In this document: one piece after another, positions 43,714-51,953 of the stretch | Layout of the letters: every line of letters starts with the position of its first letter | How positions within the stretch are numbered: the first letter of the stretch is position 1 | DNA from: a bacterium | Lineage (GTDB): Bacteria; Armatimonadota; Fimbriimonadia; Fimbriimonadales; Fimbriimonadaceae | Reading direction: 5' to 3' | NCBI GenBank assembly: GCA_027483535.1 | Contig: JAIXUN010000002.1 | Coordinates: 868,001 to 932,000, forward strand | Length of the DNA stretch: 64,000 nt | Made by a program: the position numbers and the translations under genes | Notes under the pieces: model-generated | The model's input: the letters and a program-made list of their open reading frames with translations, nothing else | The model's database searches: none | What the model was told of the DNA's origin: nothing

Positions 43714-44112
43714 ATGGGGAACCCAAACGATGCCTTGATCCTATTTGCGACCTACTTGGCGATCGCGCCCGCCGCCTATCTTGCGCCATGGAAAGGGTGG
43801 GGATTTTGGCTCCACTTGGCTCTTCACCTTCTGCATCGCGTTTGGCTGTGCTTTGAGACGCTGAAAACGAAAGCTCGGGGGATGGTTTCCGCGAGTCAAC
43901 ACCCCGTTTACGAGAGGGTAGAGGAGAACTTTCTGGAGATCGCTTTTGTCGGCCCGCTGGTGCTGCAAGCCCTCGTTGGATCTGGCCTGATTGTCGCGGC
44001 GATGGCAAAGAGGACCTTCCGTCCTGAGCCGAAAAGAGCTCTCATTTGGGTCGCTCCGGACGTTTTGGTGGCGGTTTCGGTGTTGTCCCTCTCCTTTGCT
44101 CACTCGTCCTGA
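43714..44112 (+). CDS. Small membrane protein, function unknown
   Basis: A 132-residue protein with about four hydrophobic segments (near 8-25, 28-45, 75-97 and 108-128). His and Trp residues cluster in the second (WGFWLHLALHLLHRVW), which might bind a metal or haem but is not diagnostic. GAAGGGAAG precedes the ATG. It sits between a small lipoprotein and an ABC ATPase on the same strand without tight spacing. No family recognised. Confidence 0.6.
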   Translation: MGNPNDALILFATYLAIAPAAYLAPWKGWGFWLHLALHLLHRVWLCFETLKTKARGMVSASQHPVYERVEENFLEIAFVGPLVLQALVGSGLIVAAMAKRTFRPEPKRALIWVAPDVLVAVSVLSLSFAHSS

Positions 44113-44211
44113 CGGGAACAGCACGAAGTCATCCGGGTCCAATCTTTGACGTTTGGTAGGCGAGTCAAGCGCTTCATCGCAGCGGCTCTCGTCTGCAGGC
44201 GCCGCACAAGA

Positions 44212-44217
44212 TACAAT
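44212..44217 (+). promoter_or_regulatory. TANNNT box 7 nt before oppD-type start
   Basis: TACAAT ends 7 nt before the ATG at 44225 and overlaps the alternative ATG at 44216. No ribosome site is present. This favours 44225 as a leaderless start. Confidence 0.4.
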
Positions 44218-44224
44218 GACCGGA

Positions 44225-45214
44225 ATGGCTCTGCTTGAAGTTCGCGATCTGCACGTGGCGTTTGGAGACGTCGAGATCATTCGTGGCGTGGACTTTGACC
44301 TGGAAGCGGGGCAGACCCTGGGCGTGGTTGGTGAATCCGGATGCGGAAAGTCGATGACGGGTTTTGCGATCATGGGCATGCTGCAGCACCCGGGTCGAGT
44401 CTCCAAGGGCAGTATCAAGCTCAACGGTCAAGAGCTGGTGGGGCTTCCGGAGAAGAAGTATCGCGAGTTTCGAGGGTCGGAAATCGCCCTCGTCATGCAA
44501 GACCCGTTCACCAGTTTGAACCCGATGATGCGCGTTGGCGACCAGATTGCCGAGGCGTTTCGACTGCACACCGGGATGTCCAAAGCCGAAGCATGGACCG
44601 CCAGCGTGGACATGCTCGACAAGGTTGGCGTGCCGACCCCCGAAGTGAGCGCCAAGAAGTTTCCGCACCAAATGTCGGGTGGACAAAGGCAGCGCGTAGT
44701 GATTGCCATGGCGTTTGCCTGCAAGCCCAAAGTGCTCATTGCCGACGAGCCGACCACGGCGCTGGACGTCACCCTTCAGGCGCAGATTTTGCGGTTGCTC
44801 CGTGAACTTCAAGAGAAGGAAGGCACGGCAGTGGTGCTCATCTCTCACGATATCGGCGCGATTGCGGCGGTTTCGCACCGAATCGCGGTGTTCTATGCCG
44901 GACAAATCGTAGAGGTCGGACCATCCGAGCAGGTGCTTCGTAAAGCGGCTCACCCGTACACGCGCTCTTTGCTCAGTGCGCTGCCGAGGGCGGGGCAAGA
45001 CAAGCTGGAGTCCATCGGTGGCGCGCCGCCCGACTTCGCGAAGTTGCCTTCTGGCTGCGCGTTTGCTCCTCGGTGCGCATTGAAGCAAGCCGCTTGCGAT
45101 TCGCTTCCGCCCGTAGTGCCGCTGACCGCTGTCCACTCGGCTCGTTGCGTGCGAGCAGTCGAAGTGGAGGCGTTGGAGATTGGGCAGAGCATTTCGGCGT
45201 TGGCCGAGGCCTAA
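44225..45214 (+). CDS. Oligopeptide/dipeptide ABC transporter ATP-binding protein (OppD/DppD type)
   Basis: A 329-residue ATPase of peptide importers. Walker A is GESGCGKSMTG, with Q-loop MQDPFTSLNPMM, signature MSGGQRQRVVIAMA, Walker B VLIADEPTTALDV and switch His in ISHDIGAIA. The C-terminal oligo_HPY region has HPYTRSLLSALPR and the Cys cluster GCAFAPRCALKQAACD. It is alone: no permease, OppF or binding protein is next to it, so it must pair with subunits coded elsewhere. The ATG at 44225 is chosen because of the TACAAT box; 44216 is possible. Confidence 0.88.
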   Translation: MALLEVRDLHVAFGDVEIIRGVDFDLEAGQTLGVVGESGCGKSMTGFAIMGMLQHPGRVSKGSIKLNGQELVGLPEKKYREFRGSEIALVMQDPFTSLNPMMRVGDQIAEAFRLHTGMSKAEAWTASVDMLDKVGVPTPEVSAKKFPHQMSGGQRQRVVIAMAFACKPKVLIADEPTTALDVTLQAQILRLLRELQEKEGTAVVLISHDIGAIAAVSHRIAVFYAGQIVEVGPSEQVLRKAAHPYTRSLLSALPRAGQDKLESIGGAPPDFAKLPSGCAFAPRCALKQAACDSLPPVVPLTAVHSARCVRAVEVEALEIGQSISALAEA

Positions 45215-45230
45215 AGCCATTTCTCCAAAC

Positions 45231-45262
45231 AAAAAAGAGGGCCCGTTTCCGGACCCTCTCCC
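45231..45262 (-). terminator. Terminator of PEP-CTERM gene 1
   Basis: On the minus strand GAGAGGGTCC pairs with GGGCCCTCT around GGAAAC, followed by TTTTTTGTTT. It is nearly the same sequence as the terminator of the second PEP-CTERM gene at 46268. Confidence 0.85.
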
Positions 45263-45285
45263 AAAAGGCTTAACCCTTTTCTTCT

Positions 45286-45981
45286 TTAGGCCGACTTACG
45301 TCGTCGCTTCAGAAGCGCGAGCGCTCCCACTGCCAAGGTCGCCATGGAAGCAGGCTCTGGCACTACGGATCGCGCGTAAGACTCAGTGCTCGCCCAGATT
45401 TCAAACGTTGCTTCTTCGTTTGGATCGAGGGTGAAACTAGCCATGTAGTCATGAGTGAACGATCCGGTAACGAAGTAGCTCGGATCGGTTTCAAGTGAGT
45501 CGGTTCGAAAGTCGTAGTTATTCGTGGTGAGCTTTGCAGCCCCGCCAAAAAGGTTTACCCACGCCTTTTCGTAAGACAAGTTGTCTACTGAAGCTGTCCC
45601 GTCTCTCTCCAATTCGACTGAGAAATCGACTGAAAGAGCGTTACTCGTTTCGTTCTTGAGTGTGAACATGAAGGCGTGGCCGAAAAGGCCGCGCGCAATT
45701 CCGTTGGGAGACGCAGTCGCAAAGGTCTCTGAGAACATCTCGTAGACCCCTGCGTTGGAGTTGAAGAAACCCCCTGTGTTCGATGAGAATTGTCCGGTTC
45801 CGGAAATCTCATTGTTGTAGGTGTAGTCCTGGTTAGTCGTGGAAAGCAACGACGCTCCGTTCAAGCCAAGTGACACTTGGGTTCGCGTGAACCCCTGAGC
45901 GGTGGCGACCGCCGAGGATACCGATGCGGCGGCGAGAACGCCTACCACTGCCAAATTTCGAAATGCAAAGTTTGAAAGCAC
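45286..45981 (-). CDS. PEP-CTERM sorting domain protein, copy 1
   Basis: A 231-residue exported protein. The signal helix (MLSNFAFRNLAVVGVLAAAS) is followed by a beta-rich Thr/Asn/Ser domain and a C-terminal PEP-CTERM tail: VPEPASM, a hydrophobic helix and KRRRKSA. Such tails are recognised by exosortase (EpsH/XrtA family) and leave the protein at the cell surface or in the matrix. It is clearly a paralogue of the next gene at 46336: both have YDFRTDS, ASFTL, EEA.FE.WASTE blocks. The start is GTG 45981 with a TACAGT box 6 nt upstream. No exosortase gene is in the window. Confidence 0.85.
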   Translation of the reverse strand: MLSNFAFRNLAVVGVLAAASVSSAVATAQGFTRTQVSLGLNGASLLSTTNQDYTYNNEISGTGQFSSNTGGFFNSNAGVYEMFSETFATASPNGIARGLFGHAFMFTLKNETSNALSVDFSVELERDGTASVDNLSYEKAWVNLFGGAAKLTTNNYDFRTDSLETDPSYFVTGSFTHDYMASFTLDPNEEATFEIWASTESYARSVVPEPASMATLAVGALALLKRRRKSA

Positions 45982-46265
45982 AGACTCACTGTATCCGTAA
46001 ATTTACAGATGCAAGCCTGATTCTTTATTTATTTTTATCAGAAGCCACCTTTAGGTCTCTTAGAGCCAGAAACCCAGTAAATTTAGTGGGGTTTTCATCT
46101 GGTGAAGGAGATCCTGAATCTCAACGCTTTTTTCTTAAGCGGCAGATCTAGAAGCGATGCTCTTCCTAGACGCCTTCGTGACTAGCTGTCCAGTGAAATG
46201 GAAAAGGCGATCCACTTTGGCATTAGATCTGAAACTTGACCCATGAAAGTTGGGCCGATAGTGGT
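45982..46265. other. AT-rich intergenic stretch between the PEP-CTERM genes
   Basis: It holds the promoter of copy 1, the perfect palindrome GTAAATTTAC (45997-46006) within its presumed spacer, and a hairpin CTGAT/ATCAG (46017-46041) around a T/A-rich loop. A second near-copy, GTAAATTTAG, is near 46076. No gene is visible. Confidence 0.5.
45988..45993 (-). promoter_or_regulatory. TANNNT box 6 nt before PEP-CTERM 1 start
   Basis: On the minus strand GATACAGTG is shared with the second copy; TACAGT ends 6 nt before the GTG start. A GCTT lies at the same distance upstream in both genes, where a -35 element would be. Confidence 0.45.
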
Positions 46266-46303
46266 AAACAAAAAGAGGGTCTGTTTCCAGACCCTCCCCC
46301 AAG
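46266..46303 (-). terminator. Terminator of PEP-CTERM gene 2
   Basis: On the minus strand GAGGGTCTG pairs with CAGACCCTC around GAAA, followed by TTTTTGTTT. It is homologous to the terminator at 45231, showing that the duplication included the 3' flank. Confidence 0.88.
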
Positions 46304-46335
46304 GTTTGTCAAGCGGCACCTAGGGCCGATACCGA

Positions 46336-47025
46336 TTACGCCGACTTGCGTCGTCGCTTCACCAGCGCAAGTGCGCCGAGTCCCAAAGCAGCCATCGAAG
46401 CGGGCTCGGGAACAGAGGAAACGTTAAACTCGGTACTTGCCCAAACTTCGAAGACAGCTTCTTCATCCGGTTGAAGGGTGAAAGATGCCAGGTAGTTGTG
46501 GCTCATCGAAAAGGCGACAAGAGCATTTGTGTTGGTGTTGATGCTATCGGTGCGGAAGTCGTAAACGCCTCCGGTCAACTTGGCGGCACCACCGTACATC
46601 GCAAACGAGGCCGACTCGGTTGCTTGGTCGTCTACGGAAACCGATCCCTCTCGGTAGAGAAGAAGATCGAACGTGATGTCGATCGGGTCCAGCGTTTCGT
46701 TCTTGAACGTGAAGATGAAGTCGTTGCCGTAGAGTCCGGTCGCGCTCCCGCTCGGGGAAGCCGATCCATCACTCGACGACCGCATGAACTTGGAGCCATC
46801 GTTGTTCGTGTAACCGTAGGTGTCGTACTGGAACGCCCCGGTTCCGCTCACGGAATCGTTGTAGAAGTAGCTGTTGTTTACTTCGTCGATGAGAGTGGCG
46901 CCGTTCGCGTTGACGACAACCGTCGTCTCGCTGAAGCCGCCGGCGAGAGCCACGGCGTGAGATGCCGAAGCCCCCGCAAGAACTCCCCCAACCAAAACCA
47001 TGCGTAATGCTGAATTTGAAAGCAT
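46336..47025 (-). CDS. PEP-CTERM sorting domain protein, copy 2
   Basis: A 229-residue paralogue of the protein at 45286, in tandem on the same strand. It has signal MLSNSALRMVLVGGVLAGAS, a beta-rich domain with YFYNDSVSGTGAFQYD, and a C-terminal VPEPASMAALGLGALALVKRRRKSA-type tail (PEP motif, helix, basic end). The two share length, signal start MLSN, many central blocks and the tail, so they arose by duplication and then diverged strongly in the middle. The ATG has a TACAGT box 6 nt upstream. Probably a surface or matrix protein. Confidence 0.85.
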   Translation of the reverse strand: MLSNSALRMVLVGGVLAGASASHAVALAGGFSETTVVVNANGATLIDEVNNSYFYNDSVSGTGAFQYDTYGYTNNDGSKFMRSSSDGSASPSGSATGLYGNDFIFTFKNETLDPIDITFDLLLYREGSVSVDDQATESASFAMYGGAAKLTGGVYDFRTDSINTNTNALVAFSMSHNYLASFTLQPDEEAVFEVWASTEFNVSSVPEPASMAALGLGALALVKRRRKSA

Positions 47026-47031
47026 GGAGGC

Positions 47032-47037
47032 ACTGTA
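47032..47037 (-). promoter_or_regulatory. TANNNT box 6 nt before PEP-CTERM 2 start
   Basis: TACAGT on the minus strand, in the block GATACAGTG conserved with copy 1, ends 6 nt before the ATG. Confidence 0.45.
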
Positions 47038-47221
47038 TCAGTGATTTGTCCAAACGAAGCGTGAATCACCGTGAATTCTTGCGTTTGGGGGCCTATTTTG
47101 GTCAAGTTTGGCCCCTTTCCTGGCAACTTTATCGGGCTTTATTGGTGGGGAGATATCCCTCTTCCGAGGTTGATCGTTCCTGAAAGTCCGGGTGAAACCG
47201 GCACATTGCCGATCACACTTC

Positions 47222-47431
47222 TTGCGAACCCGGGGAATTCTCACCCAAGAACCGATACACGGGGGATCGGATGGGCGCTCCGCTTCGGAAGGTTCGCCTG
47301 CTGACGCAGCCAGGAATCTGCGCGTCTCTCCCTCGCTTACGCTCGGAGTCGCTCACGCTTCCTGCGCGCCCCCCTCGCTTCCGCTCCGGAGTCACTCACG
47401 CTTCCTGCGAACCCGGTGACTTCTCACCCAA
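47222..47431. repeat. Two nested imperfect direct repeats next to tRNA-Leu
   Basis: Unit A, TGCGAACCCGG.GA.TTCTC followed by ACCCAA, occurs at 47222-47248 and 47405-47431. Unit B, with CCCTCGCTT.CGCTC.GGAG, TC.CTCACGCTTCCTGCG, occurs at 47330-47366 and 47372-47409. Together they fill much of a 415-bp gene-free region between the PEP-CTERM promoter and the tRNA-Leu terminator. No coding region is visible. They may be remnants of a dispersed repeat or an insertion beside the tRNA. Confidence 0.6.
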
Positions 47432-47439
47432 TCCAAACC

Positions 47440-47475
47440 AAAAAGGATTCCATGCCGTGGCATGGAATCCTTTTT
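47440..47475 (-). terminator. Terminator of tRNA-Leu, perfect 17-bp stem
   Basis: AAAAAGGATTCCATGCC (47440-47456) and its exact complement (47459-47475) enclose only two bases (so the real loop is larger). On the minus strand it begins at the CCA end of tRNA-Leu and ends in TTTTT. Confidence 0.88.
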
Positions 47476-47561
47476 GGTACCGGGGATGGGATTCGAACCC
47501 ACACTGCCTTTTGAACAAGCGGTTTTTGAGACCGCCGCGTCTACCATTCCGCCACCCCGGC
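47475..47561 (-). tRNA. tRNA-Leu (CAA), CCA encoded
   Basis: Acceptor arms GCCGGGG and CCCCGGT, anticodon stem GCGGT/ACCGC with loop CTCAAAA giving anticodon CAA, a long class II variable arm of about 16 nt, T-arm GTGGG-TTCGAAT-CCCAT, discriminator A and an encoded CCA directly followed by the terminator stem. Confidence 0.95.
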
Positions 47562-47692
47562 GAATAGAACAAAGAGAATACCTTGGCAGCGCCCGAAGGG
47601 GGAATTCCTCCTAACGAAGTTTTGATCTCCCCGGAATCCACGCTCCCAACAAGAGTCGCCTTAACATTCGGTCGGTAGACTCCAACCCTTCC

Positions 47693-48934
47693 ATGGTTGT
47701 TCTGGTTGCAGATAAATTTGAAGATTCAGGGTTAGATGGGCTCAAGAAGCTTGGCGTTGAAGTCTTGTACGAGCCGCAACTGAGCGGCGACGCTTTGGGC
47801 GAGCGGATTGAAAGCTCTGCCTGCGATGTCTTGGTGGTTCGCTCCACGAAGGTGACCCGAGAGATGATGAACGGCCGCATGAGCGCCATTATTCGCGCCG
47901 GGGCGGGCTTTAACACCATCGATGTAGCCGCCGCCAGCGAGCGGGGCATCCAGGTCACCAACTGCCCAGGCAAAAACTCTCAGGCGGTTGCCGAGCTCGC
48001 TTTCGCCCTTATTCTCAGTCTCGACCGATTCATCCCAGACAACGTCATTCAAATGCGGGAAGGAAAGTGGAACAAGAAGCAGTTCAGCCAAGGACGAGGG
48101 CTGCACGGTCGAACGCTCGGGCTGATCGGGGTGGGCAACATTGGTCAAGAGATGATCACGCGTGCCAAAGCTTTCGGCATGCACGTCGTGGCTTACTCGC
48201 GATGGATGACCCCCGACGTCGCCGCCGCACTCGGCATCGGTCGAGCCACCTCCGTCATCGAGGTCGCCAAGCTCAGCGACGTGATCTCGGTACACGTTGC
48301 TCTCACGCCAGACACCAACCGATTCCTTAACAAAGCGTTCTTTGAGGCGATGCGACCCGGTGCGCTGTTCATCAACACCTCTCGCGGGGAGGTGGTCGAC
48401 CAGACAGCCTTGCTCGCGGCGATCGACTCCAAGGGCATTCGCGCCGGACTGGACGTCTTTGATGACGAGCCAGAGTACGGCGAGGGCGAGTACAACGGCC
48501 CGCTCAAGGATGCGGTCGGAGTCTACGGCACGCACCACATCGGAGCCAGTACCCAGCAGGCGCAGGAGGCTATTGCCGCAGAGGTCGTGAGGATTGTGCG
48601 CGAGTACCGCAATGCGGGTGTCGTGCCCAACGTCGTGAACGTCAAACGCGCCGATGTTGCCACGCACTTGCTCGTCGTTCGACACCTAGACCGAGTCGGT
48701 GTTCTGGCTCACATCCTTGCCGTGCTTAAGAGTGAAGGGGTGAACGTGCAAGAGATGGAGAACATCATTCTCCACGGCGCAAAGTCGGCCATTGCTCAAA
48801 TCTCGGTTGATCGCGCTCCTACGCAAGACGCGCTGCTTCAAATGAAGATGAACGAGAACGTGTTCGACGCGTCCGTTTTCGCCATAGAGCGACCCGCCGA
48901 GCCCGAACCCACCGAAGAATCGCTGCTCGAGTAG
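47693..48934 (+). CDS. serA: D-3-phosphoglycerate dehydrogenase
   Basis: Oxidises 3-phosphoglycerate, the first step of serine synthesis. The 413-residue protein has the substrate domain (VVRSTKVTREMM, IIRAGAGFNTIDV), an NAD Rossmann fold GLIGVGNIGQEMI, the active-site Arg in FINTSRGEVVD, Glu in FDDEPEYGEGEY and the catalytic His in GTHHIGAST. A C-terminal ACT domain (about 320-395) would bind serine for feedback control. The length matches the type with an ACT but no extra intervening domain. The ATG has no clear ribosome site. Confidence 0.94.
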   Translation: MVVLVADKFEDSGLDGLKKLGVEVLYEPQLSGDALGERIESSACDVLVVRSTKVTREMMNGRMSAIIRAGAGFNTIDVAAASERGIQVTNCPGKNSQAVAELAFALILSLDRFIPDNVIQMREGKWNKKQFSQGRGLHGRTLGLIGVGNIGQEMITRAKAFGMHVVAYSRWMTPDVAAALGIGRATSVIEVAKLSDVISVHVALTPDTNRFLNKAFFEAMRPGALFINTSRGEVVDQTALLAAIDSKGIRAGLDVFDDEPEYGEGEYNGPLKDAVGVYGTHHIGASTQQAQEAIAAEVVRIVREYRNAGVVPNVVNVKRADVATHLLVVRHLDRVGVLAHILAVLKSEGVNVQEMENIILHGAKSAIAQISVDRAPTQDALLQMKMNENVFDASVFAIERPAEPEPTEESLLE

Positions 48935-48980
48935 TCCAAGCAACGGGGTCCTGAGTACGGGAAGACGAGCACGGGGAAAG

Positions 48981-48986
48981 TAAACT
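48981..48986 (+). promoter_or_regulatory. TANNNT box 6 nt before ABC-F start
   Basis: TAAACT ends 6 nt before the GTG start, with the same AGTAAACT octamer as in front of trpD, and no ribosome site. This is a leaderless-type arrangement. Confidence 0.45.
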
Positions 48987-48992
48987 CTCCCT

Positions 48993-50948
48993 GTGCTCGT
49001 TTCTGTTTCCAACGTTAAAAAATCCTTCGGGCCAGATGAGATTCTGACCGGAGTGACCTTCCGCCTGGAACGAGGCGAGAAGGTCGCGTTGGTCGGTCGG
49101 AACGGCACCGGAAAATCCACCCTTTTGAAGCTGCTCGTGGGTCAATACCAGCCCGACGAAGGAGCGATCGTATTCCAGCGAGGCGCCAAGATCGCCTATC
49201 TCAAGCAGGAAATGCCCGTCACCACGGGTCGCACGGTTTTGGAAGAAGCGGAGAAAGGCGCGGAAGAGCGACTTCTCCTTCTCGAACGTCTTGAAACGCT
49301 CAGCAAGAAGCTTGAATCGACCGACCAAGCAGACCTCGACGATCTTGAGGAGTACGCAATGCTCCACGAGCACTTCGACGAGGCGAGTGGATTCAGCGCC
49401 GAACGGGATGTTCGAACGGTTCTCAAACGACTCGGCTTCACCGAGGATGAGTTCGATAAGCCCACCGACGTTCTTTCTGGCGGCGAGAAGACTCGACTTG
49501 CGATTGCGCGAATCCTTCTTGAAGAGCCGGATCTACTGATCCTAGACGAGCCTACGAACCACCTGGACCTTCAAGCCACCGAATGGTTGGAAAGCTGGGT
49601 GACGCGCTATCACGGCGCGGTGCTTCTGGTCAGTCACGACCGCACCTTCCTAGAATCGACGGCTCAACGAGTGCTCGAAATGCGAGACGGGTCCGTGACG
49701 GCTTACCCCGGCCCGTTTGGGAAGTATCTGAAGCTCAAGGAGGAAGAAGAGGCGCGGCTCACGGAGGTCGCTCGGCGGCAAGAGATGGAGATCGCCAAGC
49801 TGGACGAATACGTTCGGCGATTCATGAACTCGCAGCGAACGGCGCAGGCAAGAGGTCGGTTGAAGCAAATGAACCGGCTGATTGAGGGCAAGGTCGAAGC
49901 TCCGAAGGGCGAGAAGGGAATCAAAGGCGGTTTTGGAGACGCAAAACGCAGCGGCGATCTGGTTCTGGAAGCGAAGAGACTGAACGTCGGTTTTGTGGAC
50001 GGCGGGGAAGAAACCGTCCTCATTCGAGATTTGGATTGGACAGCGAGAATCGGCGAGCGATGGGGCATTATTGGTCAGAATGGCGCGGGTAAATCCACGC
50101 TGATCAAAGCTTGCATGGGCGTGATCGACCCTCTCGACGGGCAAGTTCGACTGGGATCGAACGTCGTCGCCGGCTACTTCACGCAAGACGCGTCCGATCT
50201 TGATCCGGAGCAGTCGCCGTTGGACACCCTGGTTTGGGATGACGACATGAAGCCCGCCGATGCGCGGAACCTTCTGGGCCGGTTCTTGCTTCAAGGGGAC
50301 GATGTCTATCGGCCCATTCGAACCCTTTCGGGGGGTGAGAAGAACAAACTCTCGCTGGCAAGGCTCACGAATCTCAACCCGAACCTACTCGTTCTCGACG
50401 AGCCTACGAACCACTTGGATATGGCCTCGCGAGAAGCGCTTGCCGAGATTTTGCGGGAGTACAAGGGGACGCTGCTCCTCATCTCTCACGATCGGTGGCT
50501 GCTCTCTGAAGTGGCAGATCAGATTCTTGACGTGCGCAAGGAAGGGGTCATTCAGTATCCGGGTGGGTACCGAGATTATCGAGACCGGATGATGAAGGAT
50601 GCGGGACAAGCCTCGGCGTCGTCTTCTCAAACGCAGAAGGTAGAAGACGCTAAGCCGGACGAGTTTGCCGAGTTCGCGGGCTTGAGTCCACGCGACGTTT
50701 CCAAGCAACTTGCGGTTCGCCAAAAGGAGCTTGCGGAGGCGGAAGTGGCGGTTGAAAAGGCCGAGACTCTTCTGATCGAGATCGAAAGAAAATTGGCTAC
50801 TCCCGGTGGGGGTGACGATGTATTTGAGCTCTCCAAAAAACACCAAGAGACTCAAAAATTGATTCAACAGCGCCTCGCCGAGTGGGAAGATCGGACGCAT
50901 CGCCTGGAACGTCTGGAAGCTTTTCAAGCAAGCTTCAGCAAGGCCTAA
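48993..50948 (+). CDS. ABC-F family ATPase (translation factor type)
   Basis: A 651-residue protein with two fused ABC domains and no membrane segment. Walker A sites are GRNGTGKSTLLK (about 35-46) and GQNGAGKSTLIK (about 358-369). Signatures are LSGGEKTRLAIARILL and LSGGEKNKLSLARLTN, each with LDEPTNHLD. Between the domains a charged linker (residues about 245-300) includes RRFMNSQRTAQARGRLKQMNRL, the ribosome-contacting segment. The C-terminal 90 residues are coiled coil, as in Uup-like members. The GTG start has no Shine-Dalgarno. Likely a ribosome-associated factor; antibiotic protection is not implied by the sequence. Confidence 0.92.
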   Translation: MLVSVSNVKKSFGPDEILTGVTFRLERGEKVALVGRNGTGKSTLLKLLVGQYQPDEGAIVFQRGAKIAYLKQEMPVTTGRTVLEEAEKGAEERLLLLERLETLSKKLESTDQADLDDLEEYAMLHEHFDEASGFSAERDVRTVLKRLGFTEDEFDKPTDVLSGGEKTRLAIARILLEEPDLLILDEPTNHLDLQATEWLESWVTRYHGAVLLVSHDRTFLESTAQRVLEMRDGSVTAYPGPFGKYLKLKEEEEARLTEVARRQEMEIAKLDEYVRRFMNSQRTAQARGRLKQMNRLIEGKVEAPKGEKGIKGGFGDAKRSGDLVLEAKRLNVGFVDGGEETVLIRDLDWTARIGERWGIIGQNGAGKSTLIKACMGVIDPLDGQVRLGSNVVAGYFTQDASDLDPEQSPLDTLVWDDDMKPADARNLLGRFLLQGDDVYRPIRTLSGGEKNKLSLARLTNLNPNLLVLDEPTNHLDMASREALAEILREYKGTLLLISHDRWLLSEVADQILDVRKEGVIQYPGGYRDYRDRMMKDAGQASASSSQTQKVEDAKPDEFAEFAGLSPRDVSKQLAVRQKELAEAEVAVEKAETLLIEIERKLATPGGGDDVFELSKKHQETQKLIQQRLAEWEDRTHRLERLEAFQASFSKA

Positions 50949-50950
50949 AA

Positions 50951-50987
50951 CTAAAAAGCACCGTCAGCCCTCCCAGCCTGACGGTGC
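50951..50987 (-). terminator. Terminator of the coiled-coil protein gene at 51007
   Basis: GCACCGTCAG (50958-50967) and CTGACGGTGC (50978-50987) pair perfectly. On the minus strand the stem is followed by TTTTTAGTTTTAG. The stem may also end the ABC-F transcript from the other side, where T is scarcer. Confidence 0.8.
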
Positions 50988-51006
50988 CTGATCTGTTCCC
51001 GGATCG

Positions 51007-51822
51007 TTATTGAAGCTCGGCTTCTTTCGCGTAAACCGCGTTCAGAGCGTTGATGGACTTGCTCAGCGTCTCAACCGTAGCGGCCGAATTCGCAAAGGTC
51101 TCAAGCGCCGACTTCAGGTCGGTGCTCACGCCCTCGGGCAGCGAGGAAATGGATTCGCGGATCGACTTCTGCATCCCTTGAATCAACTCTTCCACTTGAG
51201 TCTTCACGTTCGCGTCGTTCAAGAGCGGCATGAAGTTGATGGTTGTGGAAACAATGACGCCAACCGAGAAGTTGTAAGCCATTGCGTTATCGGTTTGCTG
51301 GTAGGCCGATGCCAGGATGTTGATGGTCTCCGTCATTTTGGTTCGGTTGCCCGCCCAATCGATGGTGCCCTTCTCAAGGTTGCTGATGATCTCCTTGAGA
51401 CCGTCGGCGATAGGGGTGTCCTCGAAGGTTCGAACCAATCCTCCGACGTTCTTCATGGCCTGCTCCTTATCCTCGTTCACAAGCGAAAGAAGGGCGTTCT
51501 GGAACTGGTAGCCGAAGTAGAACGGGATCGCGCGGGTCTTCGCGTTCGGTTGCTCGACCAAAAGGGTTCGGCGACCGGCTTCTTTCTTCGGAGCCTTCGC
51601 GGCGGCGGAGTTCTTTCGAACTTGTTCGCGCAGTTTGGCTTTTTGTTGGGCCTTTTGCTTGATGGCGCTTGCCGTCTTTTGGGCGGCTTGTCCTACAGCG
51701 CGGGTTCGAGTGACGGAATCACCCGAGTTGGACAAAAGGGTTTGGGCAGATGCCAGCGCGGTGAGCGCAGCAACTGCAACTCCTACGATGGCCTTTATTC
51801 GATTCGCAAGATTGCGGTTCAT
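51007..51822 (-). CDS. Secreted Ala/Lys-rich helical protein, function unknown
   Basis: A 271-residue exported protein. ATG 51822 is chosen since GGAG lies 7 nt upstream; an ATG two codons earlier is possible. The signal sequence MNRNLANRIKAIVGVAVAALTALASAQ is followed by a Lys/Ala/Gln-rich stretch (QKTASAIKQKAQQKAKLREQ) and a helical domain up to the C-terminus with repeated acidic helices. No motif is recognised. It may be a periplasmic or surface structural protein. Confidence 0.7.
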   Translation of the reverse strand: MNRNLANRIKAIVGVAVAALTALASAQTLLSNSGDSVTRTRAVGQAAQKTASAIKQKAQQKAKLREQVRKNSAAAKAPKKEAGRRTLLVEQPNAKTRAIPFYFGYQFQNALLSLVNEDKEQAMKNVGGLVRTFEDTPIADGLKEIISNLEKGTIDWAGNRTKMTETINILASAYQQTDNAMAYNFSVGVIVSTTINFMPLLNDANVKTQVEELIQGMQKSIRESISSLPEGVSTDLKSALETFANSAATVETLSKSINALNAVYAKEAELQ

Positions 51823-51893
51823 AGACATTCTCCAGCATAACAGACGCACTTCTATTCCGGTCAGTACGGTGTTGTTAGGAAGACAAACAACAA

Positions 51894-51923
51894 TGGGTCC
51901 TCTGGCGGAGACCAGAGGACCCA
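51894..51923 (-). terminator. Terminator of terC
   Basis: TGGGTCCTCTGG (51894-51905) pairs perfectly with CCAGAGGACCCA (51912-51923). On the minus strand a T-rich TTGTTGTTTG follows. Confidence 0.82.
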
Positions 51924-51953
51924 AAGAGTGCTCCAAACGGAGATTGAGCGGGT

